Source of the DNA: Nakamurella endophytica
GTDB taxonomy: Bacteria; Actinomycetota; Actinomycetes; Mycobacteriales; Nakamurellaceae
Direction: 5' to 3'
Length of the DNA: 64,000 nucleotides
NCBI RefSeq assembly: GCF_014646215.1
Contig: NZ_BMNA01000009.1
Coordinates: 1-64,000 of the forward strand
This document shows positions 34,656 through 43,675 of this stretch, one piece after another (position 1 is the first letter of the stretch; each line of letters opens with the position of its first letter). Below the pieces are notes generated by a model. That model searched no databases and was not told the origin of the DNA. It worked only from the letters and a program-made list of their open reading frames with translations. Position numbers and translations under genes: made by a program.

Positions 34656-36631
34656 GCGAGCTCACCACCGGTCGACCCGCACGCCCCGCCTCCGGCGGTC
34701 CCGCCCGCCCGTCGGGTGGGCGGCCTCCGGCGGCCCGGGCCGGCGCGCCCGCGAAGCGCCCGCCGAGCCGGGTCCGCCGCGTGCTGGGCGGGGTCCGCGG
34801 GGCCGCCCGGGACTGGCTGGACCGGCCCATGACGTCCTGGCACCTGATCCTGGCCGTCTTCGCGCTGCTGCTCGGCTTCGGGCTGCTCATGGTGCTGTCC
34901 GCGTCGTCGATCGTCTCGTTCAAGCAGGGCTCGGGATCGGCGTTCGCGACGTTCGAGAGCCAGGCGGTCTACGCGGTCATCGGCTCCGTCGGGTTCGTCT
35001 TCGCGGCCCGGGTGTCGCCCCGGTTCATCCGCGGGGCGTCCTTTCCCGCCGTGCTGGTGTCGCTGTTCCTGCTGGCGGCCGTGCTGGTGATCGGCAAGAA
35101 GATCAACGGCGCCCGCAGCTGGATCGGCGTCGGCTCCGCCACCTTCCAGCCCAGCGAGCTGGCCAAGGTGGCGCTGCTGGTGTGGATGGCCCACGTGCTC
35201 GCCGCCCGCCGGCACACCCTGCGGTCGCTGCGGTCGCTGCTGTTCCCGGTGCTGCCGGTGTTCGTCCTGATGGTGGCGCTGATCATGATGCAGCCCGACC
35301 TCGGTACGACGGTCAGCCTGTGCATCGTGTTCTTCGCCGTGCTGTGGTTCGCCGGCGCGCCGATGTGGATCTTCGGGCTGCTCGCCGCCGGCGGCATCGC
35401 CGGCGTCGTGTACCTGTCGACCTCGGCCGGCTACCGGGCCGCCCGCATCCTGGCCTTCCTGCACCCGTTCGACCCCGCCTACCAGGCGTGGACCTACCAG
35501 GTGCAGCAGGGCTGGTTCGGCATGGGCCACGGCGGCCTGTTCGGCGTCGGCCTCGGCCAGTCGATGGTCAAGTGGAGCTGGCTGCCCAATGCGGACTCCG
35601 ACTTCATCTTCGCGGTCATCGGCGAGGAACTCGGACTGATCGGCACCGGCCTGGTGCTGCTGCTGTTCGGGCTGCTGGCCTACACCGGGCTGCGCATCGC
35701 CCGGCGCAGCGTCGAGCCCTGGAACAAGATCGTCGCCGCCGCCGCGACCGTGTGGCTGGTCGGGCAGGCGGCCATCAACATCGGCTACGTCGTCGGGCTG
35801 CTGCCGGTGACCGGCATTCCGTTGCCGATGATCTCCGCCGGCGGCACGTCGCTGGTCGTCACCATGCTGGTGTTCGGGTTGCTGGCGAACCTCGCGCGCC
35901 GCGAACCGCAGGCGGCCGCGGCGCTCTACGCGCAGGGCCCGGGACGGATCGGGCGCTTCCTCGGCATCGACGTCCAGCGACCCGGCGACCCGCGACCGCC
36001 CAGCCGCCGCACCCTGCGCCGGCGCGCCGCCGCCGCCCGCCGCGAGGCCGCCCAGCAGGAGCGGGCCGACCGCCGGCACCGCCGCGCCGAGGTCCGGGTC
36101 GCCAAGGCCGAGGCCGGCACCCAGGCCGCCCGGCGCTCCCGCGAGGAGCGCGCCGCGGCCGCGGCCCGCGCCGCCCGGCGCCCGGCACCCCGCCGCGGGG
36201 CGTCGCCGGTGGATCCCCGCCGCGCCGGCCGCCCGGTCGCCGACCGCGGGCGTCCCGACGAGGCCAGGACGCGGCGGACCGCACCGCCGGTCGAGCCGGG
36301 CCGCCGGGCAGCGACGCCCGACGCGCGCCGCGCACCGGCGGACCCGCGCCGCCGCGCCGAGGGACCCGACCCGCGCCGCCGCCCCGACGGCACCGACCGT
36401 CGCCCGGCCGGCGCCCGCACCGACCCGCGCCGCCGCCCCGACGCCGCTGCCACCGGTGGGCGCCGCCGCGGCGCGCCGCCGGAGCTGCGGCGGGACGGCG
36501 ACCGCCCCTCGCACTTCGGCGACGACGGGTGGTCCCCGGCCGCCCAGCCCACTCGCGACCGGCGGCCGTCCGCGGGCGAGCGTCGCCAGCCCTCGACCCC
36601 GGACCGGCGGTCCGCGAGGATGCGCCCGTGA
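34652..36631 (+). CDS. ftsW: Septal peptidoglycan glycosyltransferase FtsW with a long basic tail
   Basis: A 659-residue SEDS-family polymerase that extends septal glycan strands with FtsI. After a basic N-terminus of about 65 residues, roughly ten membrane helices span to about residue 415. Signatures include the INGARSWIGVG loop, FQPSELAKVALLVWMAH, and GMGHGGLFGVGLGQSMVKW followed by LPNADSDFIFAVIGEELGLI. The remaining 240 residues are an Arg/Ala/Pro-rich cytoplasmic tail, much longer than in most FtsW proteins. Overlaps murD (GTGA) and murG. Confidence 0.94.
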   Translation: MSELTTGRPARPASGGPARPSGGRPPAARAGAPAKRPPSRVRRVLGGVRGAARDWLDRPMTSWHLILAVFALLLGFGLLMVLSASSIVSFKQGSGSAFATFESQAVYAVIGSVGFVFAARVSPRFIRGASFPAVLVSLFLLAAVLVIGKKINGARSWIGVGSATFQPSELAKVALLVWMAHVLAARRHTLRSLRSLLFPVLPVFVLMVALIMMQPDLGTTVSLCIVFFAVLWFAGAPMWIFGLLAAGGIAGVVYLSTSAGYRAARILAFLHPFDPAYQAWTYQVQQGWFGMGHGGLFGVGLGQSMVKWSWLPNADSDFIFAVIGEELGLIGTGLVLLLFGLLAYTGLRIARRSVEPWNKIVAAAATVWLVGQAAINIGYVVGLLPVTGIPLPMISAGGTSLVVTMLVFGLLANLARREPQAAAALYAQGPGRIGRFLGIDVQRPGDPRPPSRRTLRRRAAAARREAAQQERADRRHRRAEVRVAKAEAGTQAARRSREERAAAAARAARRPAPRRGASPVDPRRAGRPVADRGRPDEARTRRTAPPVEPGRRAATPDARRAPADPRRRAEGPDPRRRPDGTDRRPAGARTDPRRRPDAAATGGRRRGAPPELRRDGDRPSHFGDDGWSPAAQPTRDRRPSAGERRQPSTPDRRSARMRP

Positions 36632-37740
36632 ACGGCTTCCCCGTGGACGCCCGCGTGCTCGTTGCCGGCGGCGGGACCGCCGGTCACGTGCAACCCGCCC
36701 TGGCCGTCGCGCAGGCGCTCACCACCCTGGCCCCCGGCACGTCGATCACCTTCCTGGGCACCGCCCGCGGGCTCGAGACCTCGCTGGTCCCGGCGCACGG
36801 CTACGACCTGGAGCTGATCCCCGAGGTCAAGTTCACCCGGCGGATCGACGCCGGGACGCTGGCCCTGCCGGCGCGGCTGCGCGGCACGGTGCGGGCGGCG
36901 CGCCGGGTCGTCCGGGACCGCGGCATCGAGGTGGTCATCGGGTTCGGCGGCTACGTCGCCCTGCCGGCCTACCTGGCGGCCCGCGGCCGGCTGCCCGTCG
37001 TGGTCCACGAGGCCAACGCCCGCGCCGGCATCGCCAACCGCATCGGCGCCCGGTTCGCCGACGTGGTGGCCGCCGCGGTGCCCGGCTCCGGGCTGCGCGG
37101 CGCCCGGGTGGTGGGCAACCCGGTGCGGCGCGAGCTCACCGACCTGGACCGGCACGCGCTGCGCGCCGAGGCGCGCCGGTTCTTCGACCTGGACCCGGAC
37201 CTGCCGACGCTCGTCGTGGTGGGCGGGTCGCTGGGCGCCGTCCGGTTCAACGAGGTGTTCGCGTCGGTCGCCCGGGAGCTCGGGGCGGCCGGCGTCCAGG
37301 TGCTGCACGCGCACGGCCGCGGCAAGGACATCCACCTGCCGGAGCCGGAGCCGGGCGCGCCGCCGTACCGCGCGGTGCCGTACATCGACCGGATGGACCT
37401 GGCGTACGCGGCCGCGGACCTCTTGGTGGCACGGTCCGGCGCGATGACGGTCAGCGAGATCGCCGCCACCCGCACCCCGGTGCTCTACGTGCCGCTGGCC
37501 TTCGGCAACGGCGAGCAGGCGCTCAACGCCCGGCACCAGGTCGCGGCCGGCACGGCGCGGATGATCGAGGAGGACCGGCTCACCCCCGCCGCGGCGCTGG
37601 ACACCGTGGTGCCGCTGGTCACGGACCCGGACGCGCTGGCGGACATGGAGCGGGCCGCCGCCGGCAGCGACACCGCCCACGCCGACGAGTTGCTGGCCCG
37701 CATCGTGCTGGCCGCCGCCCGGAAGCACCGCGCCCGGTGA
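36628..37740 (+). CDS. murG: UDP-GlcNAc:lipid I N-acetylglucosaminyltransferase MurG
   Basis: A 370-residue GT28 glycosyltransferase at the cytoplasmic membrane face, forming lipid II. GGGTAGHVQPALAVAQAL is the first glycine loop, IGFGGYVALPAYLAA and VVHEANARAGIANR are acceptor-side motifs, VVGGSLGAVRFNEVF is the second glycine loop, and ARSGAMTVSEIAA with the FGNGEQALNA block binds UDP-GlcNAc. GTG start at 36628 overlaps ftsW; its stop overlaps murC. Confidence 0.95.
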   Translation: MNGFPVDARVLVAGGGTAGHVQPALAVAQALTTLAPGTSITFLGTARGLETSLVPAHGYDLELIPEVKFTRRIDAGTLALPARLRGTVRAARRVVRDRGIEVVIGFGGYVALPAYLAARGRLPVVVHEANARAGIANRIGARFADVVAAAVPGSGLRGARVVGNPVRRELTDLDRHALRAEARRFFDLDPDLPTLVVVGGSLGAVRFNEVFASVARELGAAGVQVLHAHGRGKDIHLPEPEPGAPPYRAVPYIDRMDLAYAAADLLVARSGAMTVSEIAATRTPVLYVPLAFGNGEQALNARHQVAAGTARMIEEDRLTPAAALDTVVPLVTDPDALADMERAAAGSDTAHADELLARIVLAAARKHRAR

Positions 37741-39197
37741 CCGGCGCCGGCGGCACCGCCGCGTCCACCGCGGTGCCGGTGACCCACGACGGCAGCTCGC
37801 TGGCCCGCACCCACCTCGTCGGCGTGGGCGGCGCCGGGATGAGCGCCATCGCCCGCATCCTCGCCGACCGCGGGCTGCCGGTGTCCGGATCCGACGCCAA
37901 GGGCTCGCACGTGCTCACCGGCCTGGCGCACCGCGGCGTCCGGACCGCCATCGGCCATGACGCCGCACACCTGGACCTGGTGCCGGACGGCCCGACGGCG
38001 GTCGTCGTGTCCACCGCCATCCGGGCCGACAACCCCGAGGTCGCCGAGGCCCGCCGTCGCCGGATCCCGGTGGTGCTGCGCGCCGAGGCGCTCGCCGCCC
38101 TGATGGCCGGCAGCCGCAGCGTGTGCGTGGCCGGCACGCACGGCAAGACCTCGACGACCTCGATGCTCACCGTCGCGCTGCAGCGCTGCGGGTTGGACCC
38201 GTCGTTCGCCATCGGCGGCGAGCTGAACGAGTCCGGGTCCGGCGCGCACCAGGGGACCGGCGACGTCTTCGTGGCGGAGGCCGACGAGTCGGACGGCTCG
38301 TTCCTGGCCTTCTCCCCGCACGGCGCGGTGGTCACCAACCTCGAGCCGGACCACCTGGACCACCACGGCACCGCCGAGGCCTACGAGGCCGTGTTCGAGC
38401 AGTTCACCGCGCGCATCGCGCCCGGCGGCTTCCTCGTCGCCTGCACCGACGACCCCGGGGTCCGCGCGCTCGTCGAGCGGGTCGGTGCCGGTCCCGGCGC
38501 GCCGCGGATCGTCCGCTACGGGCTGTCCGCCGGCGCGGACGTCCGGATCGCCGGGCACACCACCGTGGGGCACGGCAGCGCGGCGGTCGTCGAGCTGCCG
38601 GGTGGCCGCTCCGTCCGGCTGACCCTGTCCGTGCCGGGCGAGCACATGCTCGTCAACGCCACCGGGGCGCTGGCCGCGGGTGTCGCGCTCGGCGTCGACC
38701 CGGAGGACATGGCGGCCGGGCTGGCCGGCTACACCGGTGTCCGGCGGCGCTTCGAGTTCAAGGGCCGCGAGGCCGGCATCACCGTCTACGACGACTACGC
38801 GCACCACCCGACGGAGGTGGCGGCGCAGCTCCGCGCCGCCCGTGCCGTGCTCGACGGCACCGACGGCGCCGGCCGCCTGGTCGTGGTCTTCCAGCCGCAC
38901 CTGTACTCCCGGACCACCGCGTTCGCCGCCGAGTTCGGCCGGGCGCTCGGCGCGGCCGACGTCGTGGTGGTGCTGGACGTCTACGGCGCCCGCGAGGACC
39001 CCCGGCCGGGCGTCACCGGCGAGCTGATCAGCTCCCGGGTCCCCGGCGACGCGGACGTGCACTACCTGCCGTCGCTGGCGTCGGTGCCCGAGCGGGTCGC
39101 CGGGATCGCCCGCCCCGGCGACCTGGTGATCACCATGGGTGCCGGCGACGTCACCATGCTCGGCCCGCAGCTGCTGGAGGTGCTCGCCCGCCGATGA
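37737..39197 (+). CDS. murC: UDP-MurNAc:L-alanine ligase MurC
   Basis: A 486-residue cytoplasmic ligase for the first amino acid of the stem peptide. HLVGVGGAGMSAIARILAD is the N-terminal nucleotide-binding motif, VAGTHGKTSTTSMLTVAL the ATP loop, EADESDGSFL and NLEPDHLDHHG follow, and VYDDYAHHPTEVAAQL marks the C-terminal domain. It sits after murG and before ftsQ with overlapping starts on both sides, the usual actinobacterial order. Confidence 0.95.
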   Translation: MTGAGGTAASTAVPVTHDGSSLARTHLVGVGGAGMSAIARILADRGLPVSGSDAKGSHVLTGLAHRGVRTAIGHDAAHLDLVPDGPTAVVVSTAIRADNPEVAEARRRRIPVVLRAEALAALMAGSRSVCVAGTHGKTSTTSMLTVALQRCGLDPSFAIGGELNESGSGAHQGTGDVFVAEADESDGSFLAFSPHGAVVTNLEPDHLDHHGTAEAYEAVFEQFTARIAPGGFLVACTDDPGVRALVERVGAGPGAPRIVRYGLSAGADVRIAGHTTVGHGSAAVVELPGGRSVRLTLSVPGEHMLVNATGALAAGVALGVDPEDMAAGLAGYTGVRRRFEFKGREAGITVYDDYAHHPTEVAAQLRAARAVLDGTDGAGRLVVVFQPHLYSRTTAFAAEFGRALGAADVVVVLDVYGAREDPRPGVTGELISSRVPGDADVHYLPSLASVPERVAGIARPGDLVITMGAGDVTMLGPQLLEVLARR

Positions 39198-40348
39198 ACG
39201 ACCGCCCGCTCCCAGGGAGCCGCCCGGCGCGCCGGCCCGCGACCACCCCGCGGCGTGCCGGCCGCCCGCTCGACCGCACCGACCCCGTCGCCGTGGCCGA
39301 CCGCGAGTATTTCGCCGGCCAGGACCGGCGCCGCGGGGTCGACGTGCTCCCGGTCTTCGACGACGTCCCGGACGGGCGGGTCGCGGCGCCCGGCACCGCC
39401 CGACCCGCACCCCCCGCGGTCCAGCGGCGCGGGCAGCCTCGGTCGGACGAGCACGACGGGCACCGCGTCCGCGGCCCGCGCGTCACGCGCCGCCCGGCGA
39501 CCACCGGACCGGCGCGTCCGGCCACGTCGCCGACCTCCACGCCGCGCGTCGAGCCCGCCGAGCAGGACCCGCCCGGCGGCATCACCGACACCGGCGACCC
39601 GGCCACCGTCGAGCTCCAGGACGGGGACGCCGACGGGGAGGCTGCCGCGTCGCTCGACGAGGACCTGCCCGGCCGCCGCCGGCGCTGGCCCCTGGTGCTC
39701 GCCGCCGGGCTCGTCGTGGCGCTGCTCGCCGCCGCCGGCTGGGTGCTGTACGCGACGTCCGTCTTCGGCGTCCGCACCGTCCAGGTCGCCGGCGTGGACG
39801 ACGGGGTGGCCGCGGACATCCGGCAGGCGGTGGACGACGTCGCACCGCCCGGCACGCCGCTGCTGCGGGTGGACCTGGACACGGTGCGGAGCCGTGTGGA
39901 GGCCCTGCCGCAGGTCGCGTCGGCGACGGTGACCCGGCACTGGCCGGACGCCGTCGTGGTGGCCGCGCTGGCCCGCACGCCGGTCGCCGTCACCAGCGCC
40001 AACGGCACCTTCTGGTTGCTGGACTCCGGCGGCCGCCCGTACCAGCAGGTCGACCGGGCGCCGGGCGGGCTGGTCACCGTCGAGCTGGCCACCCCGGGCC
40101 CGCAGGACCCGGCCACCACGGCGGCACTCAAGATCGTCGGGGCGATGACCTCGGACTTCCGCAAGCAGGTCAGGACCGTTCGGGCGTCGTCCGCCTACGA
40201 CGTCCGGGTGTTGCTGCGGGACGGACGCACCGTGATCTGGGGCGGCTCCGCGGACGACGCCACCAAGATGCAGGTGCTCGGCGCGCTGCTGCAGCAGCCC
40301 GGCACCGTCTTCGACATCTCCGACCCGACGCTGGCCACGGTCCGCTGA
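39194..40348 (+). CDS. ftsQ: Cell division protein FtsQ
   Basis: A 384-residue bitopic membrane protein linking FtsL/FtsB to the divisome. A disordered cytoplasmic N-terminus of about 165 residues precedes one membrane segment (WPLVLAAGLVVALLAAAGWV). The POTRA domain follows: VFGVRTVQVAGVDDGVAADI through LLRVDLDTVRSRVEALPQVA to VTRHWPDAVVVAALARTPVA, which is the FtsQ beta-domain hallmark. N-terminal length is well above average. ATG overlaps the murC stop. It ends the run of overlapping genes; 541 bp separate it from ftsZ. Confidence 0.9.
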   Translation: MNDRPLPGSRPARRPATTPRRAGRPLDRTDPVAVADREYFAGQDRRRGVDVLPVFDDVPDGRVAAPGTARPAPPAVQRRGQPRSDEHDGHRVRGPRVTRRPATTGPARPATSPTSTPRVEPAEQDPPGGITDTGDPATVELQDGDADGEAAASLDEDLPGRRRRWPLVLAAGLVVALLAAAGWVLYATSVFGVRTVQVAGVDDGVAADIRQAVDDVAPPGTPLLRVDLDTVRSRVEALPQVASATVTRHWPDAVVVAALARTPVAVTSANGTFWLLDSGGRPYQQVDRAPGGLVTVELATPGPQDPATTAALKIVGAMTSDFRKQVRTVRASSAYDVRVLLRDGRTVIWGGSADDATKMQVLGALLQQPGTVFDISDPTLATVR

Positions 40349-40655
40349 CCCCGGGGGACCGGCGCCAGCGTCGACCCGTCCCCGTCCGCTCCGGCCCCGA
40401 ATCCCCACCCGACCGGTGCCCGTGCGCTTCGCACCGCGCCTCCCGACCGCGGTCCGCCGGGGCGCCGCGGGTGCCGGTCTCCTCCCGGCCCGGACCACCT
40501 CCGGTCCTGCAGTCCGTCCGTCCTGCCGTCCTGCGTGTGGTCGGCGTCCCGTCCTGGATCCGCCTCCCGGCGTGTCGCGCGGCATGTTCCGGCGCGTCCC
40601 GGCGTGCCTTCCGGGCGTCCCGAGCCGCGACACCTACCTTCATGTCCAGCGCTAC

Positions 40656-40695
40656 TTGACATAACTCTGACGGTCTGGTTCAGGTTGAGGGTTGA
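40656..40695 (+). promoter_or_regulatory. Conserved-looking element in the ftsZ upstream region
   Basis: TTGACATAACTCTGAC followed by GGTTCAGGTTGAGGGTT stands out as the only AT-containing, palindrome-like stretch in the 541-bp ftsQ-ftsZ gap. TTGACA is a perfect -35, but no good -10 lies 16-18 bp downstream. From memory, actinobacterial ftsZ leaders carry a similar CATAACxCT and GTTGAGG sequence. A promoter is likely in this gap because FtsZ is needed in large amounts. The stretch 40349-40655 shows nothing else I can name. Confidence 0.45.
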
Positions 40696-40776
40696 CCGGG
40701 ACGGACGGCGGAGGCTCGGGCACCGCTGCCGAAGCCGCACAGGGTGGCCCCGGCATCGCATCGCACTGACATGTCA

Positions 40777-40840
40777 GTGACACCAGTGACACCAGTGACA
40801 CCAGTGACACCAGTGACATTCGTGACATTCGGTGACATGA
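40777..40840. repeat. Seven 9-bp direct repeats 50 bp before ftsZ
   Basis: GTGACACCA occurs four times without interruption (40777, 40786, 40795, 40804). Units GTGACATTC at 40813 and at 40822, then GTGACATGA at 40832 after one extra base, continue the array. ACATGTC motifs flank it on both sides (near 40769 and 40844). The array ends 50 bp before the ftsZ ATG, so it is in the ftsZ leader or promoter and non-coding. Confidence 0.85.
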
Positions 40841-40889
40841 AGGACATGTCCCAGGACAGTCGCAACGACACAGGGAAAGGACCGGGCAG

Positions 40890-42128
40890 ATGACGCCACC
40901 GCACAACTACCTCGCGGTCATCAAGGTCGTCGGCATCGGCGGCGGCGGCGTGAACGCGGTCAACCGGATGATCGAGGTCGGGCTCCGCGGGGTGGAGTTC
41001 ATCGCGATCAACACGGACGCGCAGGCGCTGCTGATGTCGGACGCCGACGTCAAGCTGGACGTCGGCCGCGAGCTCACCCGCGGGCTGGGTGCCGGGGCGA
41101 ACCCGGACGTCGGCCGCAAGGCCGCGGAGGACCACCGCGAGGAGATCGAGGAGGTGCTCAAGGGCGCGGACATGGTCTTCGTCACCGCTGGGGAAGGCGG
41201 TGGCACCGGCACCGGTGGTGCCCCGGTCGTCGCCTCGATCGCCCGCAAGCTCGGCGCGCTGACCATCGGCGTGGTGACCCGCCCGTTCGCCTTCGAGGGC
41301 AAGCGGCGCGGCGGCCAGGCCGAGGACGGCATTCAGAACCTGCGCAACGAGTGCGACACCCTGATCGTCATCCCGAACGACCGGCTGCTGCAGCTGGGCG
41401 ACCTCGGGGTCTCGCTCATGGACGCCTTCCGCAGCGCGGACGAGGTCCTGCTCAACGGTGTCCAGGGCATCACCGACCTGATCACCACGCCCGGCCTGAT
41501 CAACGTCGACTTCGCCGACGTCAAGTCGGTCATGGCCGGCGCCGGCACCGCGCTGATGGGCATCGGGTCGGCCCGCGGCGAGGGCCGCGCCGTGCAGGCC
41601 GCCGGCAAGGCGATCAACTCGCCGCTGCTGGAGGCCTCCATGGACGGTGCGCACGGCGTCCTGCTGTCCATCGCCGGCGGCAGCGACCTGGGCCTATTCG
41701 AGATCAACGAGGCCGCGTCGCTGGTGCAGGAGGCCGCCCACGAGGAGGCCAACATCATCTTCGGGACGGTGATCGACGACTCGCTCGGTGACGAGGTCCG
41801 GGTGACCGTCATCGCCGCCGGGTTCGACTCGACGCCGTCGGTGCGGCCGCCGATGCTCGACCGCCGCGCCCGGACCACGTCGGAGCCCGCGCCGGCCCCG
41901 TCGCGTCCGGCCGCCCCGCCCGCTCCGTCCTACGAGCCGGCCAACGGCCACGGCGGCAGCCAGCCCGGCGGCGGCTACGGCCGCCCGGCCCAGCCGGCAC
42001 CGCAGGCCTACCCGCACCCGTCGACCAACGGCTACGGCCAGCAGGCGCACACCCCGCCGCTGTCCAGCCGGGCCGTCGACACCCTGGACGACGACGACGT
42101 GGACGTGCCGCCGTTCATGAAGCGGTGA
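40890..42128 (+). CDS. ftsZ: Cell division GTPase FtsZ
   Basis: A 412-residue tubulin-like GTPase that forms the Z ring. [20 protein letters not shown] is the first glycine loop, [20 protein letters not shown] the tubulin signature, and [20 protein letters not shown] contains the T7-type loop with catalytic Asp. The C-terminal linker is Pro/Gly/Ala-rich and the tail ends [13 protein letters not shown], the conserved peptide bound by SepF and other anchors. ATG start with AAAGGA about 8 nt upstream. Its stop overlaps pgeF. Confidence 0.97.
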   Translation: MTPPHNYLAVIKVVGIGGGGVNAVNRMIEVGLRGVEFIAINTDAQALLMSDADVKLDVGRELTRGLGAGANPDVGRKAAEDHREEIEEVLKGADMVFVTAGEGGGTGTGGAPVVASIARKLGALTIGVVTRPFAFEGKRRGGQAEDGIQNLRNECDTLIVIPNDRLLQLGDLGVSLMDAFRSADEVLLNGVQGITDLITTPGLINVDFADVKSVMAGAGTALMGIGSARGEGRAVQAAGKAINSPLLEASMDGAHGVLLSIAGGSDLGLFEINEAASLVQEAAHEEANIIFGTVIDDSLGDEVRVTVIAAGFDSTPSVRPPMLDRRARTTSEPAPAPSRPAAPPAPSYEPANGHGGSQPGGGYGRPAQPAPQAYPHPSTNGYGQQAHTPPLSSRAVDTLDDDDVDVPPFMKR

Positions 42129-42925
42129 CCACGCTGGTCCGGGCGGGGGTCGGTCACCTGCTGACCGGCCGGGACGGCGGTGTCTCGGCGCCGCCGTACG
42201 ACGCCTGGAACCTGTCGGACGGCGTCGGAGACGCGCCCCCGGCGGTGGCCCGGAACCGGGAGCTGCTCGCCGAGCGCACCGGCGTGCCCGCGGCGCGGAC
42301 GGCCTGGATGCACCAGGTGCACGGGACCTCCGTGGCCGGGGTCGGCGACCGGATCGACGGACCGTTCGAGGCCACGGACGGGTTGGTCACCGACCGGCCG
42401 GGCACGGCACTCGCCGTCCTGGTGGCGGACTGTGTCCCGGTGCTGGCCGCGGATCCGGTCGCCGGCGTCGTCGGCGTCGCCCACGCCGGGCGGCGCGGCG
42501 CCGCCGCCGGGATCCTCGGCCGGCTGCTGGCCGCGCTCGAGGACCTGGGCGGCTCGACGGGCCGCACCCAGGTGCTGCTCGGTCCGGCCATCTGCGGGCG
42601 CTGCTACGAGGTGCCGGACGACCTGCAGGACGAGGTGGAGCGGCAGCTGCCGGGGTCGGCCTGCCGCACCGCGGACGGCACCGGGGGTCTCGACCTGCGT
42701 GCCGGGCTGGCCGCGCAGCTGGCCGGCCTGGGCGTTGCCCGGTGGCGGGTCGATCCCCGCTGCAGCCGGGAGGACGGCACGCTGTTCAGCCACCGCCGGA
42801 TGGGCGGGGCCCGCACCGGCCGGTTCGCCGGTGTGGTCTGGACGGCGCCGGAGCACACGCCGGCCGACCCCGGCGGCCCCGGCGCAACGGACGTGTTCGC
42901 ACCGCCCGGCGGGGGCGGAGCCTGA
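42125..42925 (+). CDS. pgeF: Peptidoglycan editing factor PgeF (YfiH/laccase-domain)
   Basis: A 266-residue protein of the YfiH/COG1496 family, a purine nucleoside phosphorylase-like fold with a Cys/His metal site. [48 protein letters not shown] and [15 protein letters not shown] are the expected blocks with the conserved His-Cys-His. E. coli YfiH removes wrongly built UDP-MurNAc-L-Ser precursors, which fits this neighbourhood. GTG start overlaps ftsZ (GTGA). A 6-bp GC stem just after its stop (42925-42942) may be a weak terminator. Confidence 0.9.
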   Translation: MTTLVRAGVGHLLTGRDGGVSAPPYDAWNLSDGVGDAPPAVARNRELLAERTGVPAARTAWMHQVHGTSVAGVGDRIDGPFEATDGLVTDRPGTALAVLVADCVPVLAADPVAGVVGVAHAGRRGAAAGILGRLLAALEDLGGSTGRTQVLLGPAICGRCYEVPDDLQDEVERQLPGSACRTADGTGGLDLRAGLAAQLAGLGVARWRVDPRCSREDGTLFSHRRMGGARTGRFAGVVWTAPEHTPADPGGPGATDVFAPPGGGGA

Positions 42926-42975
42926 CCCCGCGGCACCGGGGTGTGTCGCAGCCGGACCCCGTCCGGCCCGCCCGA

Positions 42976-42981
42976 TAGCCT
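42976..42981 (+). promoter_or_regulatory. Candidate -10 box for sepF
   Basis: TAGCCT, of the actinobacterial TANNNT type, lies 55 bp before the sepF ATG and after a small GC stem following pgeF. It would give sepF its own transcript with a normal leader and GGGAAGGGA ribosome site at 43018-43026. No clear -35. Confidence 0.35.
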
Positions 42982-43036
42982 CACCAGGACAAGGACTCCC
43001 GCATCGATCGAGCGGGACCGGGAAGGGACGACTCCG

Positions 43037-43588
43037 ATGGGTTCATGGCGCAAGGTGGGGGCCTTCCTGGGGCTGGTCCCGGAGGACCAGCGGCCGTACG
43101 ACGACGACGGCGGCTACGAGGGCGAGTACGAGGGGTCCTACGACCGCGACTACGGCTCGTTCGACGGTCCCGCCTATGCCGACCACGACCGTCCGGCGCG
43201 TTCGGCCTACGCGGCCGCCGTCCCGGCCGACCAGTACCCGGCTCGCACCGAGCGGCGCAGCGAGCCGATCACCCACGGCGCCCTGGCCGTCGCGCACGCC
43301 GAGGCGGTCCGCCGCGACCCGGACGGCGCCGCCCGCCCGGCCACCGTCAAGCTGACCGGCTTCGCCGAGGCCCGCGTCATCGGCGAGAAGTACCGGGACG
43401 GCCAGTCGGTGATCCTGGACATGACCGACATGTCCGACGCCGACGCCCGCCGGCTGGTCGACTTCTCCGCCGGGCTGGCGTTCTCGCTGCGCGGGTCGAT
43501 CGAGAAGGTCGCCCCGAAGGTGTTCATGCTGCTCCCGGCGGACTCGGACGTCGCCGCTCTCACCGCGGCGGCCTCGTCCGGCCGCTGA
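43037..43588 (+). CDS. sepF: FtsZ-interacting division protein SepF
   Basis: A 183-residue peripheral membrane protein anchoring and bundling FtsZ. The N-terminus MGSWRKVGAFLGLVP is the amphipathic membrane anchor. A disordered Asp/Tyr-rich linker follows, and the C-terminal SepF domain runs from about residue 100 (TVKLTGFAEARVIGEKYRDG) through VILDMTDMSDADARRLVDF to GLAFSLRGSIEKVAPKVFML. In actinobacteria, SepF is the main membrane tether of FtsZ. Between pgeF and sepF one usually finds yggS, which is absent here. Confidence 0.93.
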   Translation: MGSWRKVGAFLGLVPEDQRPYDDDGGYEGEYEGSYDRDYGSFDGPAYADHDRPARSAYAAAVPADQYPARTERRSEPITHGALAVAHAEAVRRDPDGAARPATVKLTGFAEARVIGEKYRDGQSVILDMTDMSDADARRLVDFSAGLAFSLRGSIEKVAPKVFMLLPADSDVAALTAAASSGR

Positions 43589-43604
43589 CCCACCCCGAGC
43601 CCCT

Positions 43605-43641
43605 CGCGAGGCGCCTGCCCCGACCCGGCAGGCGCCTCGCG
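43605..43641 (+). terminator. Strong hairpin terminator after sepF
   Basis: CGCGAGGCGCCTGCC (43605-43619) pairs perfectly with GGCAGGCGCCTCGCG (43627-43641) around a 7-nt loop, a 15-bp stem starting 17 bp past the sepF stop. It should end the ftsZ-pgeF-sepF transcript and separates it from the kinase gene. Confidence 0.85.
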
Positions 43642-43675
43642 GCGTGCCGGGGTCCGACCGCCGCGAGGAGACCCG

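Noticed and set aside
40777..40840. Short minus-strand protein of Val-Ser-Leu repeats
   Set aside because: It is the translation of a 9-bp tandem repeat in the ftsZ leader, without start or family support.
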